DNA of 64,000 nt from VRUE01 sp963728045 (GTDB lineage: Bacteria; Actinomycetota; Thermoleophilia; Solirubrobacterales; 70-9): positions 1,488,001 to 1,552,000 of the forward strand of contig CAVSIE010000002.1 of assembly GCA_963728045.1 (NCBI GenBank), given 5' to 3'. How positions within the stretch are numbered: position 1 is the stretch's first letter; every line of letters starts with the position of its first letter. A program made the translations under genes and the position numbers. Of the stretch, positions 10,055 through 18,959 are shown piece by piece. A model generated the notes under the pieces. It had not been told where the DNA came from. It saw only the letters and a list, made by a program, of their open reading frames with translations, and made no database searches.

Positions 10055-10428
10055 CCCCTGCTGTTCCTAGTCGCCGGGTGTTTTGCGCGACGGGCTCGAT
10101 CCCCGCTTGCCGCCAGCTGCGAGGCCACGCGGTTCCAGCTCGACGCCTCGCGCAGCCGTTCGGCGGGGGTCATTCCGGACGCTGCCGCGAGCTCGACAGG
10201 GGGCACTGGGCTTTCCAGGGGCTCGAGGTCGAGCGTCGGCTGGTATCCCATCGCCAGCATCAGCTGCGAAAAGCGCTCCAGCGTCGGTGCTTCGACCCCG
10301 CGCTCGAGCCTGCTGATCGCATCCTGGCTCGTTCCGGCGCGCACGGCGAGGCGATGTTGGCTCAGTCCCTGTTCTCTCCTAGTTGTGCGCAGAAGCGCAC
10401 CGAGGTCCACCTGAGAATTACACCGCAT
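10051..10428 (-). CDS. XRE-family HTH regulator, putative antitoxin
   Basis: A 125-residue protein with a typical XRE helix-turn-helix near residues 10-65: LGALLRTTRREQGLSQHRLA, RAGTSQDAISRLERG and APTLERFSQLMLAMGY. The remainder is polar and probably contacts the nucleotidyltransferase encoded immediately downstream. The ATG sits in the centre of a perfect palindrome (10417-10438). A TAAATT box ends eight bases before the ATG, which would fit transcription starting at or very near the start codon. The likely job is autorepression of the pair. Confidence 0.8.
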   Translation of the reverse strand: MRCNSQVDLGALLRTTRREQGLSQHRLAVRAGTSQDAISRLERGVEAPTLERFSQLMLAMGYQPTLDLEPLESPVPPVELAAASGMTPAERLREASSWNRVASQLAASGDRARRAKHPATRNSRG

Positions 10429-10438
10429 ACGGTGTAAT
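10417..10438. promoter_or_regulatory. Perfect palindrome over the XRE start codon (putative operator)
   Basis: ATTACACCG and CGGTGTAAT form a perfect 9-bp inverted repeat with a 4-base centre that contains part of the ATG of the XRE gene (10426-10428). The size and symmetry suit an XRE dimer. A minus-strand TAAATT box overlaps its upstream arm. Confidence 0.7.
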
Positions 10439-10455
10439 TTAACACCCAGGGCAGT

Positions 10456-11665
10456 TCAGGCCAGGCTGCAGCGCGCCTGGTAGATGGAGAGGAAGCCGTT
10501 CTCGAAGCCGTTGCGCGCCATGCGCAGGTAGAGGCGCCAGACGCGGACCCGTTCGGGACCGGCGAGGCGGACCGCTTCGTCGAGGTTCTCGTCGAGGCGG
10601 CGGGCCCAGTGGCGCAGCGTCTCGGCGTAGTCGGCGCCGAACTCCTCGACGTGGCGGGTGACGAAGCCCGCCCGCTCCAGCGCAAGCAGCACCCGCGAGA
10701 GGTGCAGCGGTTCGGCGTCGGGGAAGACGTAGCGCTCCGAGAAGGGGCCGGCGTCGGGGTCGGTGTGGCGGAGGCGGGCGATGCCGTGGTTGAGCAGCCG
10801 CCCGCCCGGCTCCAGCAGCCCGGCCAGGGTGCGGGCGTAGACGTCGATCTGCGCCGCGCCGACGTGCTCGACCATGCCGATGCTGGCGATCGCGTCGAAG
10901 CGCTCGCCGGCGAGGTCGCGGTAGTCCATGACACGGATCTCGACCCGGTCGGCGACCCCGGCGGCCTCGGCCCGCTGCCGCGCCCGCTCGGCCTGGGGAG
11001 GCGAGAGGGTGATGCCGAGCACCCGGGCGCCGTGCCGGGTCGCCGCCCAGAGCGGGAAGCTGCCCCAGCCGCAGCCGACGTCGAGCACCCGCTCGCCCTC
11101 TTTCAGCGCCAGCTTGCGGGCGACCATCTCGAGCTTCTCCTCCTGCGCCGCCTCCAGCGTCTCGGCGCCGCGCGAGAAGATCGCGCAGCTGTAGGTCATC
11201 GAGTCGTCGAGGAAGAGTGAGAAGAACTCGTTGGAGACGTCGTAGTGGTGGCGGACCGCCTCGGCGTCGCGCTCCTTGGTGTGGCGGTGGCCGGTCGGGC
11301 GGAGCTCGGCGGCGGGTCGGCGCGGCGGCCGGTTGAGGCCAGCGGCCCGCGACCGCGCCGAGCAGCAGCCGCGCCTTGTCGGCGCCCTCCAGCGGCGGTG
11401 GCTCCCAGCTGTCGAGCAGCCCGATCACCGCATCGATGTCGTCGACCTCGATCTCGCCGCTCACGTAGGCGCGGCCCAGCCCGAGCTGTCCAGGCGCCAG
11501 CAGCGCGTGGGCGGCAGCGCGCGGCGAGCGCACGTAGAAGGTCGGCCCGGAAGCGCCGGACGTGACCGGCAGCCGCGTGCCGTCCCAGAACTCGACCGCG
11601 AAGGGCCGCTCGGGGATTCGCCCTTCGATCTCGCGACGCAGTCTCGCGGTGCTCGCAAAAGGCAT
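10456..11665 (-). CDS. cfa: Cyclopropane-fatty-acid-phospholipid synthase family methyltransferase (one frameshift)
   Basis: Uses S-adenosylmethionine to add a methylene (or methyl) group to unsaturated acyl chains of membrane phospholipids. The N-terminal domain (MPFASTARLRREIEGRIP to GLLDSWEPPPLEGADKARLL) and the catalytic part are in different frames, joined near 11310-11350 where one net base is extra. The catalytic part shows YDVSNEFFSLFLDDSMTYSCAIF, the SAM loop ERVLDVGCGWGSFPLWAA and SIGMVEHVGA. The C terminus MARNGFENGFLSIYQARCSLA is typical. It is divergent from a fatty-acid desaturase whose product would supply the double bond, a sensible pairing for membrane-lipid adaptation. Confidence 0.88.
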
Positions 11666-11735
11666 CGGCCCCGACCTTACAACGCGGTCGATCGCACGGT
11701 GAGGTGTTCGCTGGCGCTCGGCGTATGATCGGTAT

Positions 11736-12663
11736 GTGGCAGGCGCCGGACCACTCCCATCCGACATCCAGCCGGTCGCGAACGAGACGCGCGATCGCAT
11801 CATCACCGGCTTGGTGACGCTGGTCCCCTTCGTGGCGATCGGCTTCGCCGGCTGGCAGGTCTGGGGCAGCGCCCTGCGCTGGAGCGACATCTTTCTCTTC
11901 GTCGGCATCTACCTGCTGACCGGGCTCGGGATCACGGTCGGGTTCCATCGCCATCTCACCCACCGCAGCTTCAAGGCGAAGCCCTGGCTGCACGGCCTGC
12001 TGGCGATCCTCGGCTCGGCGGCGATCGAGGGACCGGTGATCTCCTGGGTCGCCGACCACCGCAAGCACCACGCCTTCTCCGACGAAGAGGGCGACCCGCA
12101 CAGCCCCCACGTCGATCACGGACACGGCTGGTCGCGGCGCCCTGCGTGGTCTCTTCCACGCCCACGTGGGCTGGCTCTTCATCCACACCCAGCGCGGCAA
12201 CAAGGAACGCTTCGCGCCCGACCTGATCGAGGACCCGGTGATCAGCTGGGTCGACCGCACCTTCCTGCTCTGGGCGATCCTCGGCCTCCTCATCCCCTTC
12301 GCGCTCGGCTGGGTGATCGGCGGCACCCTGTTCGCGGGGCTGACCGGCCTGCTCTGGGGCGGCCTGGTCCGCGTCTTCGTCCTCCACCACTTCACCTACA
12401 GCATCAACTCGCTCTGCCACGTCTTCGGCCGCCGCGATTTCGATACCGGCGACGAGTCGCGCAACCTCGCCCTGATCGCCCTGCCCACGATGGGCGAGGC
12501 CTGGCACAACAACCACCACGCCTTCCCGACCTCTGCCGTGCACGGCCTCGGCCGCTGGCAGCTGGACATCTCGGGGATCGTGATCAACACCCTCGAGCGC
12601 CTCGGCCTGGTCTGGGATGTGGTGCGCGTCTCCCCCGACCGCATAGCTGCCAAGGCCGCCTGA
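11736..12663 (+). CDS. Acyl-CoA/lipid delta-9-type fatty acid desaturase (one frameshift)
   Basis: A membrane di-iron desaturase that introduces a double bond in acyl chains. The three histidine boxes are present: HRHLTH after the first hydrophobic pair, DHRKHH in the middle and HNNHH near the C terminus. Membrane segments include IITGLVTLVPFVAIGFAG, IFLFVGIYLLTGLGI and LLWAILGLLIPFALGWVIG. One extra c near 12131 breaks the frame between GHGWS and GALRGLFHAHVGW; corrected length is about 308 residues, normal for the stearoyl-CoA-desaturase-like family. The GTG start was chosen because it begins the open frame close to the divergent cfa promoter region. Confidence 0.9.
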
Positions 12664-12672
12664 CCTATTCGG

Positions 12673-14991
12673 TCAGGGCGCTTCCGGCGACTCGAACCAG
12701 TCGATCCAGCCGTTGCACGCCGCGGCGAGAGGGACGATCCGCCGCGGCTCGGCGCGGACGGCGACCAGGTTGCCCAGCTGCGCCTTGCCTGTGTAGCCGC
12801 TGAGGCGCTGCAGCGTGCTCGGCTCCTCCGCGTCGATCGTGAAGCGGACCGTGCCGCCGGCGCTCTCGATCACTCCTGCCGGCCAGTACTGGCCGTCGCT
12901 GGCGAGGCTGATCGTGCTCGGCCGCTGCCCGTCCAGCGCCGCCTTCAGCGGCTGGCGAAAGCCAGGTGCGCTGAGGGTCAGCTCGAAGGGGGAGAAGTAC
13001 TGCAGCGAGAGTCGCCAGCGCCCGGCCGGTAGGCGCAGCCTCTGTGCTGCGCTCTCGCCGGCCTCCAGCGTGGCGTCGGGGCTCCAGCGCGCCTTGGCCC
13101 CGATCGCCGGCGTCGGAAAGAGCGAGGCGCGGCCGGGACTGGCTAGGAGGATGCGGATCTCCGGCGAGGCGCAGGGCGCTGGCGCCGCTGGCTCGGTTCC
13201 CTCGAGCAGGACGTGGCGGTCCTCCGGCGTTGGCCCCTGGCGCTCCCAGAGCAGGTAGGAGTCGGTGGCGGCGACGCGCCTGAAGTTGGGTGGCGCCTGG
13301 CTGTTCCACTCGGCTCGCCCGGTCACGACGTAGGGAACGCGGTCGAGAGTCGCGGTCGAGAAGGAGTCGAAGTCGATCGGGCTGTAGGCGTCGCCGGTGT
13401 CGAACGGCTTTTCCGGGTTCTGGTTCACCTCCGAGTCGGGGAACTCGACCAGCGGCACGTGGGTGTCGGCTCCGAGCAGCTCGTGCGCCGCGTAGCGGTC
13501 CTGGCCGGCGTAGAGGACCTTCTCCCCCTGAAGGGTCGGGAAGAAGGCACGCAGCTCGGCGCCGTGGCCCGGCGGCCCGACCGGCGCGTCGCGCAGCGCC
13601 AGGAAGCTCGAGTAGGCGGCGCCGCCGATGAAGGCGACGGCAAGCGCTGCTCGTCCCAGGCGCAGCGCAGAACTGCCCCGCAGCTCCGAGAGCAGTGGCC
13701 GGATCGCGACCAGCATCGCCAGCGGGGCGGCGATCATCAGCGCCTTCGCCTGCGAGTACTCGCCGCTGAACGGCAGCGAGGCGACGTAGAGCGCGGCGCA
13801 GGCCGCGAGCGCGATCGGCACGGCCAGGTCGCGCATTCGCACCCACCAAACGACTCCGACCGCCAGCGCCAAAACCGCCACCGCTCCCGCCAGGCCGGTG
13901 AGCTGCGCCCCGCCGACGGCGTCGAGCCGGTAGTTGGAGGTCGGCCAGATCCCCAGCGCCTCGATCGGCGAGACGGGGCCGTAGGTGTTGCTCCCAGCCA
14001 CCCGGTTGAAGCCGTGGATGAACCCGAACGGCCCGACCAGGACCATCACCGCGCCCAGTCCCGCCAGCACCAGCACTCCGATCAGCACCGCCGGCCGCAG
14101 CAGGAAGCGCAGCAGCGCCCGCGGCGCCAGGGCGCGGCGCACCTCGGGCAGGGTGAGGCTCCAGAGCGCCAGGATCGCCAGCGGCCAGGCGAGGCCGGCG
14201 AAGCTGTAGGCGAAGAAGGCGCCGCCGAGCAGGGCGAGGTAGGGGAGAGCGAAGAGCAGCTTGGGCCAAGCGCCCGCAGGCGGCCGGCCGGGATCTCGCA
14301 GGGCCAGCGCAAAGGCGAGGACGAGCAGCGCCTCGGCCGTCTCCTTGAAGGCGCCCTGGGCGAAGTAGGAGGCGGCGAGGTAGGTGGTGGCGACAAGCGT
14401 CGCGGCGAGGACGCGACGCACGGCGCCGAGCTCGCGCAGCGCCGACAGCGCGGTGAGCGCGGTCAACAGCCCGATCGCGAAGACCTGGCCCACGAACGCC
14501 TGCCCGAGGCCGATCCCGGGCGCCGCCGCGACCGCGGCGGAGAGTCCGTGCGGCCCCAGCGGGTAGCCGGCTTCCGGCGCCGGCCCCAGCCCGCTGCGCA
14601 GCCACTCGGCCCAGGCTAGGTGCAGGCCGAGGTCGTTGTTGAAGCCCTGGCCGAGGAAGCCCCAGCGCCCGCTCACCGCGAACGGGATCGAGAGGACGAG
14701 GGCGAGGACGAGCGTCACCGCCAGGCCCTGCCCCAGCGCATCGCCCCAGCGATAGGGGAGGCGACGGCAGATGAGCCCGGCGGCGACGAGCAGGGCGATC
14801 AGGCCCAGGGTCGCGGTCGTCGAGTGGCCCGGCGCCCGCGCCAGCCCGCCGGTGACGGTGAGGATCGCGGCGAAGCCGACCGCGGGCTCCAACCAGCTCC
14901 ACTCCCGCCTGCCGGCGAGGGAGAGCACGGCCCGCCCGACCAGCAGCGAGGCGGCGCAGATCAGCGCGGCCGAGGCGTAGGTCGCGATCAT
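12673..14991 (-). CDS. Large polytopic membrane protein, candidate GT-C-type glycosyltransferase
   Basis: A 772-residue protein: the first about 480 residues hold at least ten hydrophobic segments, and the last about 290 are a soluble, probably external, region ending CNGWIDWFESPEAP. The first long loop contains NNDLGLHLAWAEWLRSG followed by YPLGPHGL, reminiscent of the acidic/His loop of GT-C glycosyltransferases that use lipid-linked sugars. The overall pattern (multi-spanning N part, beta-rich C part) resembles actinobacterial arabinofuranosyl/mannosyltransferase-like proteins, but I recognise no specific family. It ends ten bases from the convergent desaturase and has no close partner. 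Function should be treated as unknown. Confidence 0.75.
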   Translation of the reverse strand: MIATYASAALICAASLLVGRAVLSLAGRREWSWLEPAVGFAAILTVTGGLARAPGHSTTATLGLIALLVAAGLICRRLPYRWGDALGQGLAVTLVLALVLSIPFAVSGRWGFLGQGFNNDLGLHLAWAEWLRSGLGPAPEAGYPLGPHGLSAAVAAAPGIGLGQAFVGQVFAIGLLTALTALSALRELGAVRRVLAATLVATTYLAASYFAQGAFKETAEALLVLAFALALRDPGRPPAGAWPKLLFALPYLALLGGAFFAYSFAGLAWPLAILALWSLTLPEVRRALAPRALLRFLLRPAVLIGVLVLAGLGAVMVLVGPFGFIHGFNRVAGSNTYGPVSPIEALGIWPTSNYRLDAVGGAQLTGLAGAVAVLALAVGVVWWVRMRDLAVPIALAACAALYVASLPFSGEYSQAKALMIAAPLAMLVAIRPLLSELRGSSALRLGRAALAVAFIGGAAYSSFLALRDAPVGPPGHGAELRAFFPTLQGEKVLYAGQDRYAAHELLGADTHVPLVEFPDSEVNQNPEKPFDTGDAYSPIDFDSFSTATLDRVPYVVTGRAEWNSQAPPNFRRVAATDSYLLWERQGPTPEDRHVLLEGTEPAAPAPCASPEIRILLASPGRASLFPTPAIGAKARWSPDATLEAGESAAQRLRLPAGRWRLSLQYFSPFELTLSAPGFRQPLKAALDGQRPSTISLASDGQYWPAGVIESAGGTVRFTIDAEEPSTLQRLSGYTGKAQLGNLVAVRAEPRRIVPLAAACNGWIDWFESPEAP

Positions 14992-15043
14992 CGGCCGGCA
15001 GACTATGGGGCCGGGCGCCCTGAAGGGCCCGGCCCCGCGCCGC

Positions 15044-15766
15044 TCAGAGCTTCTCCGCCGCCCGTTCTAGCGTCTCGCGCAGGTTCTCGCCCCGCAGCGG
15101 CCCTTTGTGCCCGACGCAGACGACTCGCGGCTCCAGTGCCGCTAGCCTGCGCACCGACTCCTTCGCCTTGGCGTGGTCCCAGCCCCAGGCGGGGTGGGGG
15201 ACGCTCGCCTCGCCCTCGGGCAGTGGTTTCCCCAGTCGCGCCGAGTCGGCCAGGTAGATGACGTCGCTGACCAGCGCCACCCGGTCGCTCTCCCGCCACA
15301 GCCCGATCAGCCCCGGCGCGTGGCCGGGGAAGTGCAAGACGCGGAAGCCCGCCACCTCGTCTCCCTCGGAGACGGCGCCGGAGATCTTCACCGCGCCGCC
15401 GTCCCAGCGTCGCATCAGGACCGAGTAGATCCAGCGGACAGGCACGATCGGCAGCTGCGAGAGGTCCATGTAAGGGGTGATCGAGGCGTCGCTTTCGGCG
15501 TCGGCGACATCGTCCGGGTGGCAGAGGATCGGCACGCCTTCCGCCGCCATCGCTGGAGCCGTGCCGCGATGGTCGGCATGGGCATGCCCGAGCACGACCC
15601 GCTTCACTCCGCCCAGCTGCTTGCCGGCCGCCCTTACCTTCTTGACCATCGCCTTGGTGCCGGCGTCGAACTGGACCACGCCGTCGCCGTCCTCGATGAA
15701 GTAGACGTTCATCGCCCCGCGCAGGTCCCCGCGCAGCAGCCAGACCCCCTCAGCAACCTCCTCCAT
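15044..15766 (-). CDS. Metallo-beta-lactamase-fold hydrolase
   Basis: A 240-residue MBL-fold protein with the zinc motif LGHAHADHRG (H-x-H-x-D-H), a further His in VLHFPGHAPG, the bridging Asp in LVSDVIYLAD and a final His in VCVGHKGPL. These are the full set of ligands of the glyoxalase-II/MBL hydrolase type. The middle is interrupted by a segment RWIYSVLMRRWDGG that may form a lid. Neighbours are unrelated, so the substrate cannot be inferred. Confidence 0.85.
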   Translation of the reverse strand: MEEVAEGVWLLRGDLRGAMNVYFIEDGDGVVQFDAGTKAMVKKVRAAGKQLGGVKRVVLGHAHADHRGTAPAMAAEGVPILCHPDDVADAESDASITPYMDLSQLPIVPVRWIYSVLMRRWDGGAVKISGAVSEGDEVAGFRVLHFPGHAPGLIGLWRESDRVALVSDVIYLADSARLGKPLPEGEASVPHPAWGWDHAKAKESVRRLAALEPRVVCVGHKGPLRGENLRETLERAAEKL

Positions 15767-15781
15767 GATGAGATCACCCTA

Positions 15782-15934
15782 ATGCCAATGCTGTGGAAGA
15801 TCGGGCTGGCGATCCTCGTCGTCTGCCTCGTCGCCTCGATGGCGATCGCGATCGTGCGCCTCGCGACGACCCCGACCGAGGTCGGCGGGGAAGTCTTCGT
15901 CGAGCCGGCGACCGATTCCCGGCCGCGACGCTAG
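15782..15934 (+). CDS. Small single-span membrane protein, 50 residues
   Basis: A 50-residue open frame with one transmembrane helix (IGLAILVVCLVASMAIAIVRLA) and a short hydrophilic tail ending ATDSRPRR. It starts 15 bases from the divergent MBL gene and lies just upstream of the universal stress protein gene. Short size makes this call tentative, but the helix, low-complexity-free sequence and GC-rich third positions suggest a real gene. Confidence 0.45.
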   Translation: MPMLWKIGLAILVVCLVASMAIAIVRLATTPTEVGGEVFVEPATDSRPRR

Positions 15935-15985
15935 CCGGCTGCACTAGTATCAGCGCCGTTCGGCGACCGAGCGGAAGGAGGCGGT

Positions 15986-16429
15986 TTGTTCACTCGCATC
16001 GTGGTTGGAACCGATGGGTCGGAGACCGCCGGCGAGGCCGTGAGCAGGGCCATCGAGGTCGCCAAGCTCGCGGGCGCCCAGCTCAGCATCGTCAGCGCTT
16101 ACGAGCCGATCTCCAAACGGCGGGTCGAGGCCGAGCAGGAAGGCGCCCCGGCCGACGTCCAGCACGAGATCAACCCCCGCGAGGACGTCAACCTGGTGCT
16201 CGAGGCTGCCGCCGCGAAGGCCAAGCAGGACGGGGTCGAGGTCCAGACCCACCCGATTGAGGCCAATCCCGCCGACGCGATCCTCGAGGTCGCCGAGAAG
16301 ACCGGCGCCGACCTGATCGTGGTCGGCAACAAAGGGATGACCGGCGCCCGTCGCTTCCTGCTCGGCAGCGTTCCCAACAACGTCTCCCATCACGCGCCAT
16401 GCAGCGTGATGATCGTTCGCACTACTTAG
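15986..16429 (+). CDS. Universal stress protein (UspA family)
   Basis: A 147-residue single-domain Usp. The N terminus MFTRIVVGTDGSETAGEAVSRA is the usual first strand and Asp, and the C-terminal ATP-binding motif G-2x-G-9x-G(S) is present as GNKGMTGARRFLLGSVPNNV, followed by HHAPCSVMIVR. The start is TTG, chosen because it is preceded by GGAGG at good spacing and places the first strand at residue 4. Usp proteins of this ATP-binding type are induced by stress and act as dimers. Confidence 0.9.
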   Translation: MFTRIVVGTDGSETAGEAVSRAIEVAKLAGAQLSIVSAYEPISKRRVEAEQEGAPADVQHEINPREDVNLVLEAAAAKAKQDGVEVQTHPIEANPADAILEVAEKTGADLIVVGNKGMTGARRFLLGSVPNNVSHHAPCSVMIVRTT

Positions 16430-16433
16430 CGCA

Positions 16434-17804
16434 TCAGGCAGCAGGGTCAGTCGCCGCGCCGGCGTCGATCAGGCCGGCGCCCTGTCGCGACGCAGGCAGG
16501 CCCAGATCGCGCGCGGTGATCCGCAGGCGACGCAGGACCGCGGTGGGCGAGGGGTCCTTGCCGAGCATGCCGGAGGCGATCACCAGGGCGGCGACGGCCG
16601 AGGCGTGCGAAGCCGCCATCGAGGTGCCGACGTAGCTGCCGGGCTCGCCGAAGCGGCGCGGGTTGTGGCCACGCAGGGTCACCTGGAAGATCGGGCGCAT
16701 CGAGACCGAGGGGCAGCCCGGCGCGGGCCGGCCGCCTCCAGGGGCCAACAGGTCCACCTTGTCGCCCGCCAGCGAGTAGTCGCCGAGGCAGCCGCCCTCG
16801 GTGGCGCCGCCGACGCCGATCGTGTGCGGGCCGGTGGCGGGAGGAGCGACGCACGACTCGGCGCCGAGGTTCCCGATCGAGGCCACGGTGACCACACCCC
16901 GGCTGTGCGCCTGCCGCAGCGCTTCGTCGACGCTGGGCACCCGCTTGCCGCAGCCGAAGTTGAAGCTCATGTTGATCACGTCGGCCCCCGCTGCGGTTGC
17001 GAAGCGGATCCCCCTGGCGATGTCGTCGGCCTCGCCGCGGCCGTGTTGGTCGAGGACGCGGACCGGCAGCAGCTTCGCCCGGTAGGCGATCCCGGCCAGG
17101 CCGATGCCGTTGTTCGTCTTCTCGCCGATAGTGCCGGCGACGTGGGTCCCGTGCCCGTTCAGGTCGAGTGGCAGCAGGTCGCCGTCGACGAAGTCGCGGC
17201 CCTTCGCGAACTGCCCCGCGGTGAAATCGGGGCTGCGCCGGAACTCGCTGCCGAGGGAGCGGTAGGCGACGCCGGTGTCGAGAACGGCGACGGTGACGCC
17301 GACGCCGCCGGGGCGGCCGGCGGCGCTGAGGTTCCCCCAGGCCCCGACCACGTCGATGCCGCCCGGGGAAACCGGGAGCAGGGGGGTGGTGCTGCCCTCC
17401 CAGGGCAGGAAGCTCCACTGCTTCGCGACCCAGCCGCCGGGCGGCTCCGGGGGGCTGCTGAGGCTGCCGGGGTCGTTTGGGATCTCGGGTGGGGCCTGCG
17501 ACTGCGTTGCCGAGGCGGTGGCGATGTGGTTGGGCTCGGCATAGGCGACCCGTGGGTTGCGCCGCAGCGCTCTCGCGGCCTCCAGCACGCCGGCGCCGGC
17601 CGGCAGCCGCACCGTTCGCCCGGGTCGCTCGCCCTCGAGCTTGACGATCAGCTGGTTGGGCGCGAAGCCGCGCGCCGCCGCGACTCCCGTCGCCGCCTCG
17701 GCGCCCACGGGGAGGCCGAGCAGCGCGAGCGCGGGCAGGGTCACGGCGGTCCAGTTCCTGAGGCGTCTTTTCATCCAGTTCCGAAGCCGCGTAATTCCCT
17801 GCAA
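16434..17804 (-). CDS. Secreted subtilisin-like serine protease (S8)
   Basis: A signal peptide (RNWTAVTLPALALLGLPVGAEA) precedes a propeptide-like region (NQLIVKLEGERPGRTVRL to YAEPNHIAT) and an S8 catalytic domain. The catalytic triad is visible: Asp176 in TVAVLDTGVAY, His221 in GHGTHVAGT, Ser395 in GTSMAASHAS, with oxyanion Asn312 in ASIGNLGAES. There is no C-terminal anchor, so the enzyme is probably released. 456 residues from the first ATG; M11 (MKRRLRNW) is an alternative start. It converges on the Usp gene, ending five bases from it. Confidence 0.9.
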   Translation of the reverse strand: MQGITRLRNWMKRRLRNWTAVTLPALALLGLPVGAEAATGVAAARGFAPNQLIVKLEGERPGRTVRLPAGAGVLEAARALRRNPRVAYAEPNHIATASATQSQAPPEIPNDPGSLSSPPEPPGGWVAKQWSFLPWEGSTTPLLPVSPGGIDVVGAWGNLSAAGRPGGVGVTVAVLDTGVAYRSLGSEFRRSPDFTAGQFAKGRDFVDGDLLPLDLNGHGTHVAGTIGEKTNNGIGLAGIAYRAKLLPVRVLDQHGRGEADDIARGIRFATAAGADVINMSFNFGCGKRVPSVDEALRQAHSRGVVTVASIGNLGAESCVAPPATGPHTIGVGGATEGGCLGDYSLAGDKVDLLAPGGGRPAPGCPSVSMRPIFQVTLRGHNPRRFGEPGSYVGTSMAASHASAVAALVIASGMLGKDPSPTAVLRRLRITARDLGLPASRQGAGLIDAGAATDPAA

Positions 17805-17868
17805 CTGAGCGAGCCATCATCTAACACCACGGCGCCGTTGAAGTTGCCGGTGGCAGATACTTGGGTGG

Positions 17869-18336
17869 ATGGCGGACGACCCGGACACCCGCACGCATGA
17901 GCGCCTGATGGCGCTGGCAGTCGAGGAGGCGAGCCGCGCCGAGCGCCACGGCGACGTCCCGATCGGCGCCGTCGTCGCTCGCGGCGGCGAGCCGCTCGCC
18001 GTCGCGAGCAATGAGCGCGAGCTGCGCCGCGACCCCACCGCCCACGCCGAGGTGCTCGCGATTCGCGCCGCCGCCGAGGCACTCGGCGGCTGGCGCCTGC
18101 CGGAGACGACCCTCTATGTGACGCTCGAGCCCTGCGCGATGTGCGCCGGGGCGATCGTCCTCGCCCGCATCCCCGCAGTCGTCTACGGCGCCCCCGACCC
18201 CAAGGCCGGCGCCGCTGGCAGCGTTCTCGACGTCCTCGCCGAGCCCGCCCTCAACCATCGCCCTGTGGTGACAGGTGGCGTGCTCGAGGCCGAGTGCGCC
18301 GCCCTGCTCTCCGGCTTCTTCGCCTCCCGCCGCTGA
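17869..18336 (+). CDS. tadA: tRNA-specific adenosine deaminase
   Basis: Deaminates A34 to inosine in tRNA-Arg(ACG). Zinc-site motifs are complete: TAHAEVLAIR (His and catalytic Glu) and LEPCAMCAGAIVLARI (two Cys). The N-terminal MALAVEEASRAERHGDVPIGAVVA is typical and 155 residues is the usual length. The gene is followed after 29 bases by a tRNA-Ser gene. Confidence 0.93.
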   Translation: MADDPDTRTHERLMALAVEEASRAERHGDVPIGAVVARGGEPLAVASNERELRRDPTAHAEVLAIRAAAEALGGWRLPETTLYVTLEPCAMCAGAIVLARIPAVVYGAPDPKAGAAGSVLDVLAEPALNHRPVVTGGVLEAECAALLSGFFASRR

Positions 18337-18365
18337 GCGGAGCCAATACCCTTCGAGGAACTCCC

Positions 18366-18455
18366 GGAGAGGTGTCCGAGTGGCTTAAGGAGCGCGACTG
18401 GAAATCGCGTGGGCGGGGTTAACCCGCCTCGTGGGTTCGAATCCCACCCTCTCCG
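18366..18455 (+). tRNA. tRNA-Ser (GGA anticodon)
   Basis: Acceptor GGAGAGG pairs with CCTCTCC, the T-arm GTGGGTTCGAATCCCAC is canonical and a long class-II variable arm (GGCGGGGTTAACCCGCC region) is present. The anticodon loop CTGGAAA gives anticodon GGA. Discriminator G; CCA is not encoded. Confidence 0.95.
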
Positions 18456-18472
18456 TCTCCCTGACTTCTAGG

Positions 18473-18709
18473 TCAGACGTGTCGTCTGCGCTGCTTGACT
18501 GGGCGCTGAGTCGGCGCGAAGAGGCTTTCTCGTAGTGCCACCAAGGGCACGATCAGCCCAACCACGAGCAAAACCACCACGGAGAGGTCATAGCTCCAGT
18601 TCAGAATCTCCGCCGTAGCCCAGACGATCGTTGACGCGATACAGGCAATCCCCATGTAGAAGAAGAAGTGCCGCAGCGTGTAGATCTTGAGGTCGTTGCG
18701 TGGCTCCAT
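18473..18709 (-). CDS. Small two-span membrane protein
   Basis: 78 residues with two hydrophobic segments (FFFYMGIACIASTIVWATAEIL and LSVVVLLVVGLIVPLVAL) and a basic C terminus QRPVKQRRRHV. It starts a few bases after the stop of another small membrane protein on the same strand, forming a two-gene unit. No family recognised. Confidence 0.55.
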   Translation of the reverse strand: MEPRNDLKIYTLRHFFFYMGIACIASTIVWATAEILNWSYDLSVVVLLVVGLIVPLVALRESLFAPTQRPVKQRRRHV

Positions 18710-18715
18710 CGCGTC

Positions 18716-18913
18716 TCAGAATAGCGCTCGCAAGATCGTGAAAAGCAGGCCCAGGCCGAAGAGCACGAGCCCGCAGTAGGCGACATATATCGGCCAGTGA
18801 TCTGTCTCTCCTGTTCGGTGGTGTTGGAAGAGCGCAGCAAGCATTCCCACTGCCGTACCGAGTGCAAAGAACTGGATCGGCAGGTCCAAGGCGGAGATCG
18901 AGGTCGAGGCCAT
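18716..18913 (-). CDS. Small two-span membrane protein
   Basis: 65 residues with two hydrophobic segments (LPIQFFALGTAVGMLAALFQ and IYVAYCGLVLFGLGLLFTILRAL) separated by a short polar loop RTGETDHW. It is followed within seven bases by another small membrane protein gene, so the products may act together. No family recognised. Confidence 0.5.
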   Translation of the reverse strand: MASTSISALDLPIQFFALGTAVGMLAALFQHHRTGETDHWPIYVAYCGLVLFGLGLLFTILRALF

Positions 18914-18959
18914 GCCTCTTCAAGTCCTCAGACCCGAGGACTCTCCCCGGGTCGGCTCG

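Noticed and set aside
12815..14619. Long plus-strand open frames opposite the large membrane-protein gene
   Set aside because: Their products are Arg/Gln/Gly/Asp-rich low-complexity text typical of antisense frames in high-GC DNA; the minus-strand frame shows clear membrane helices.
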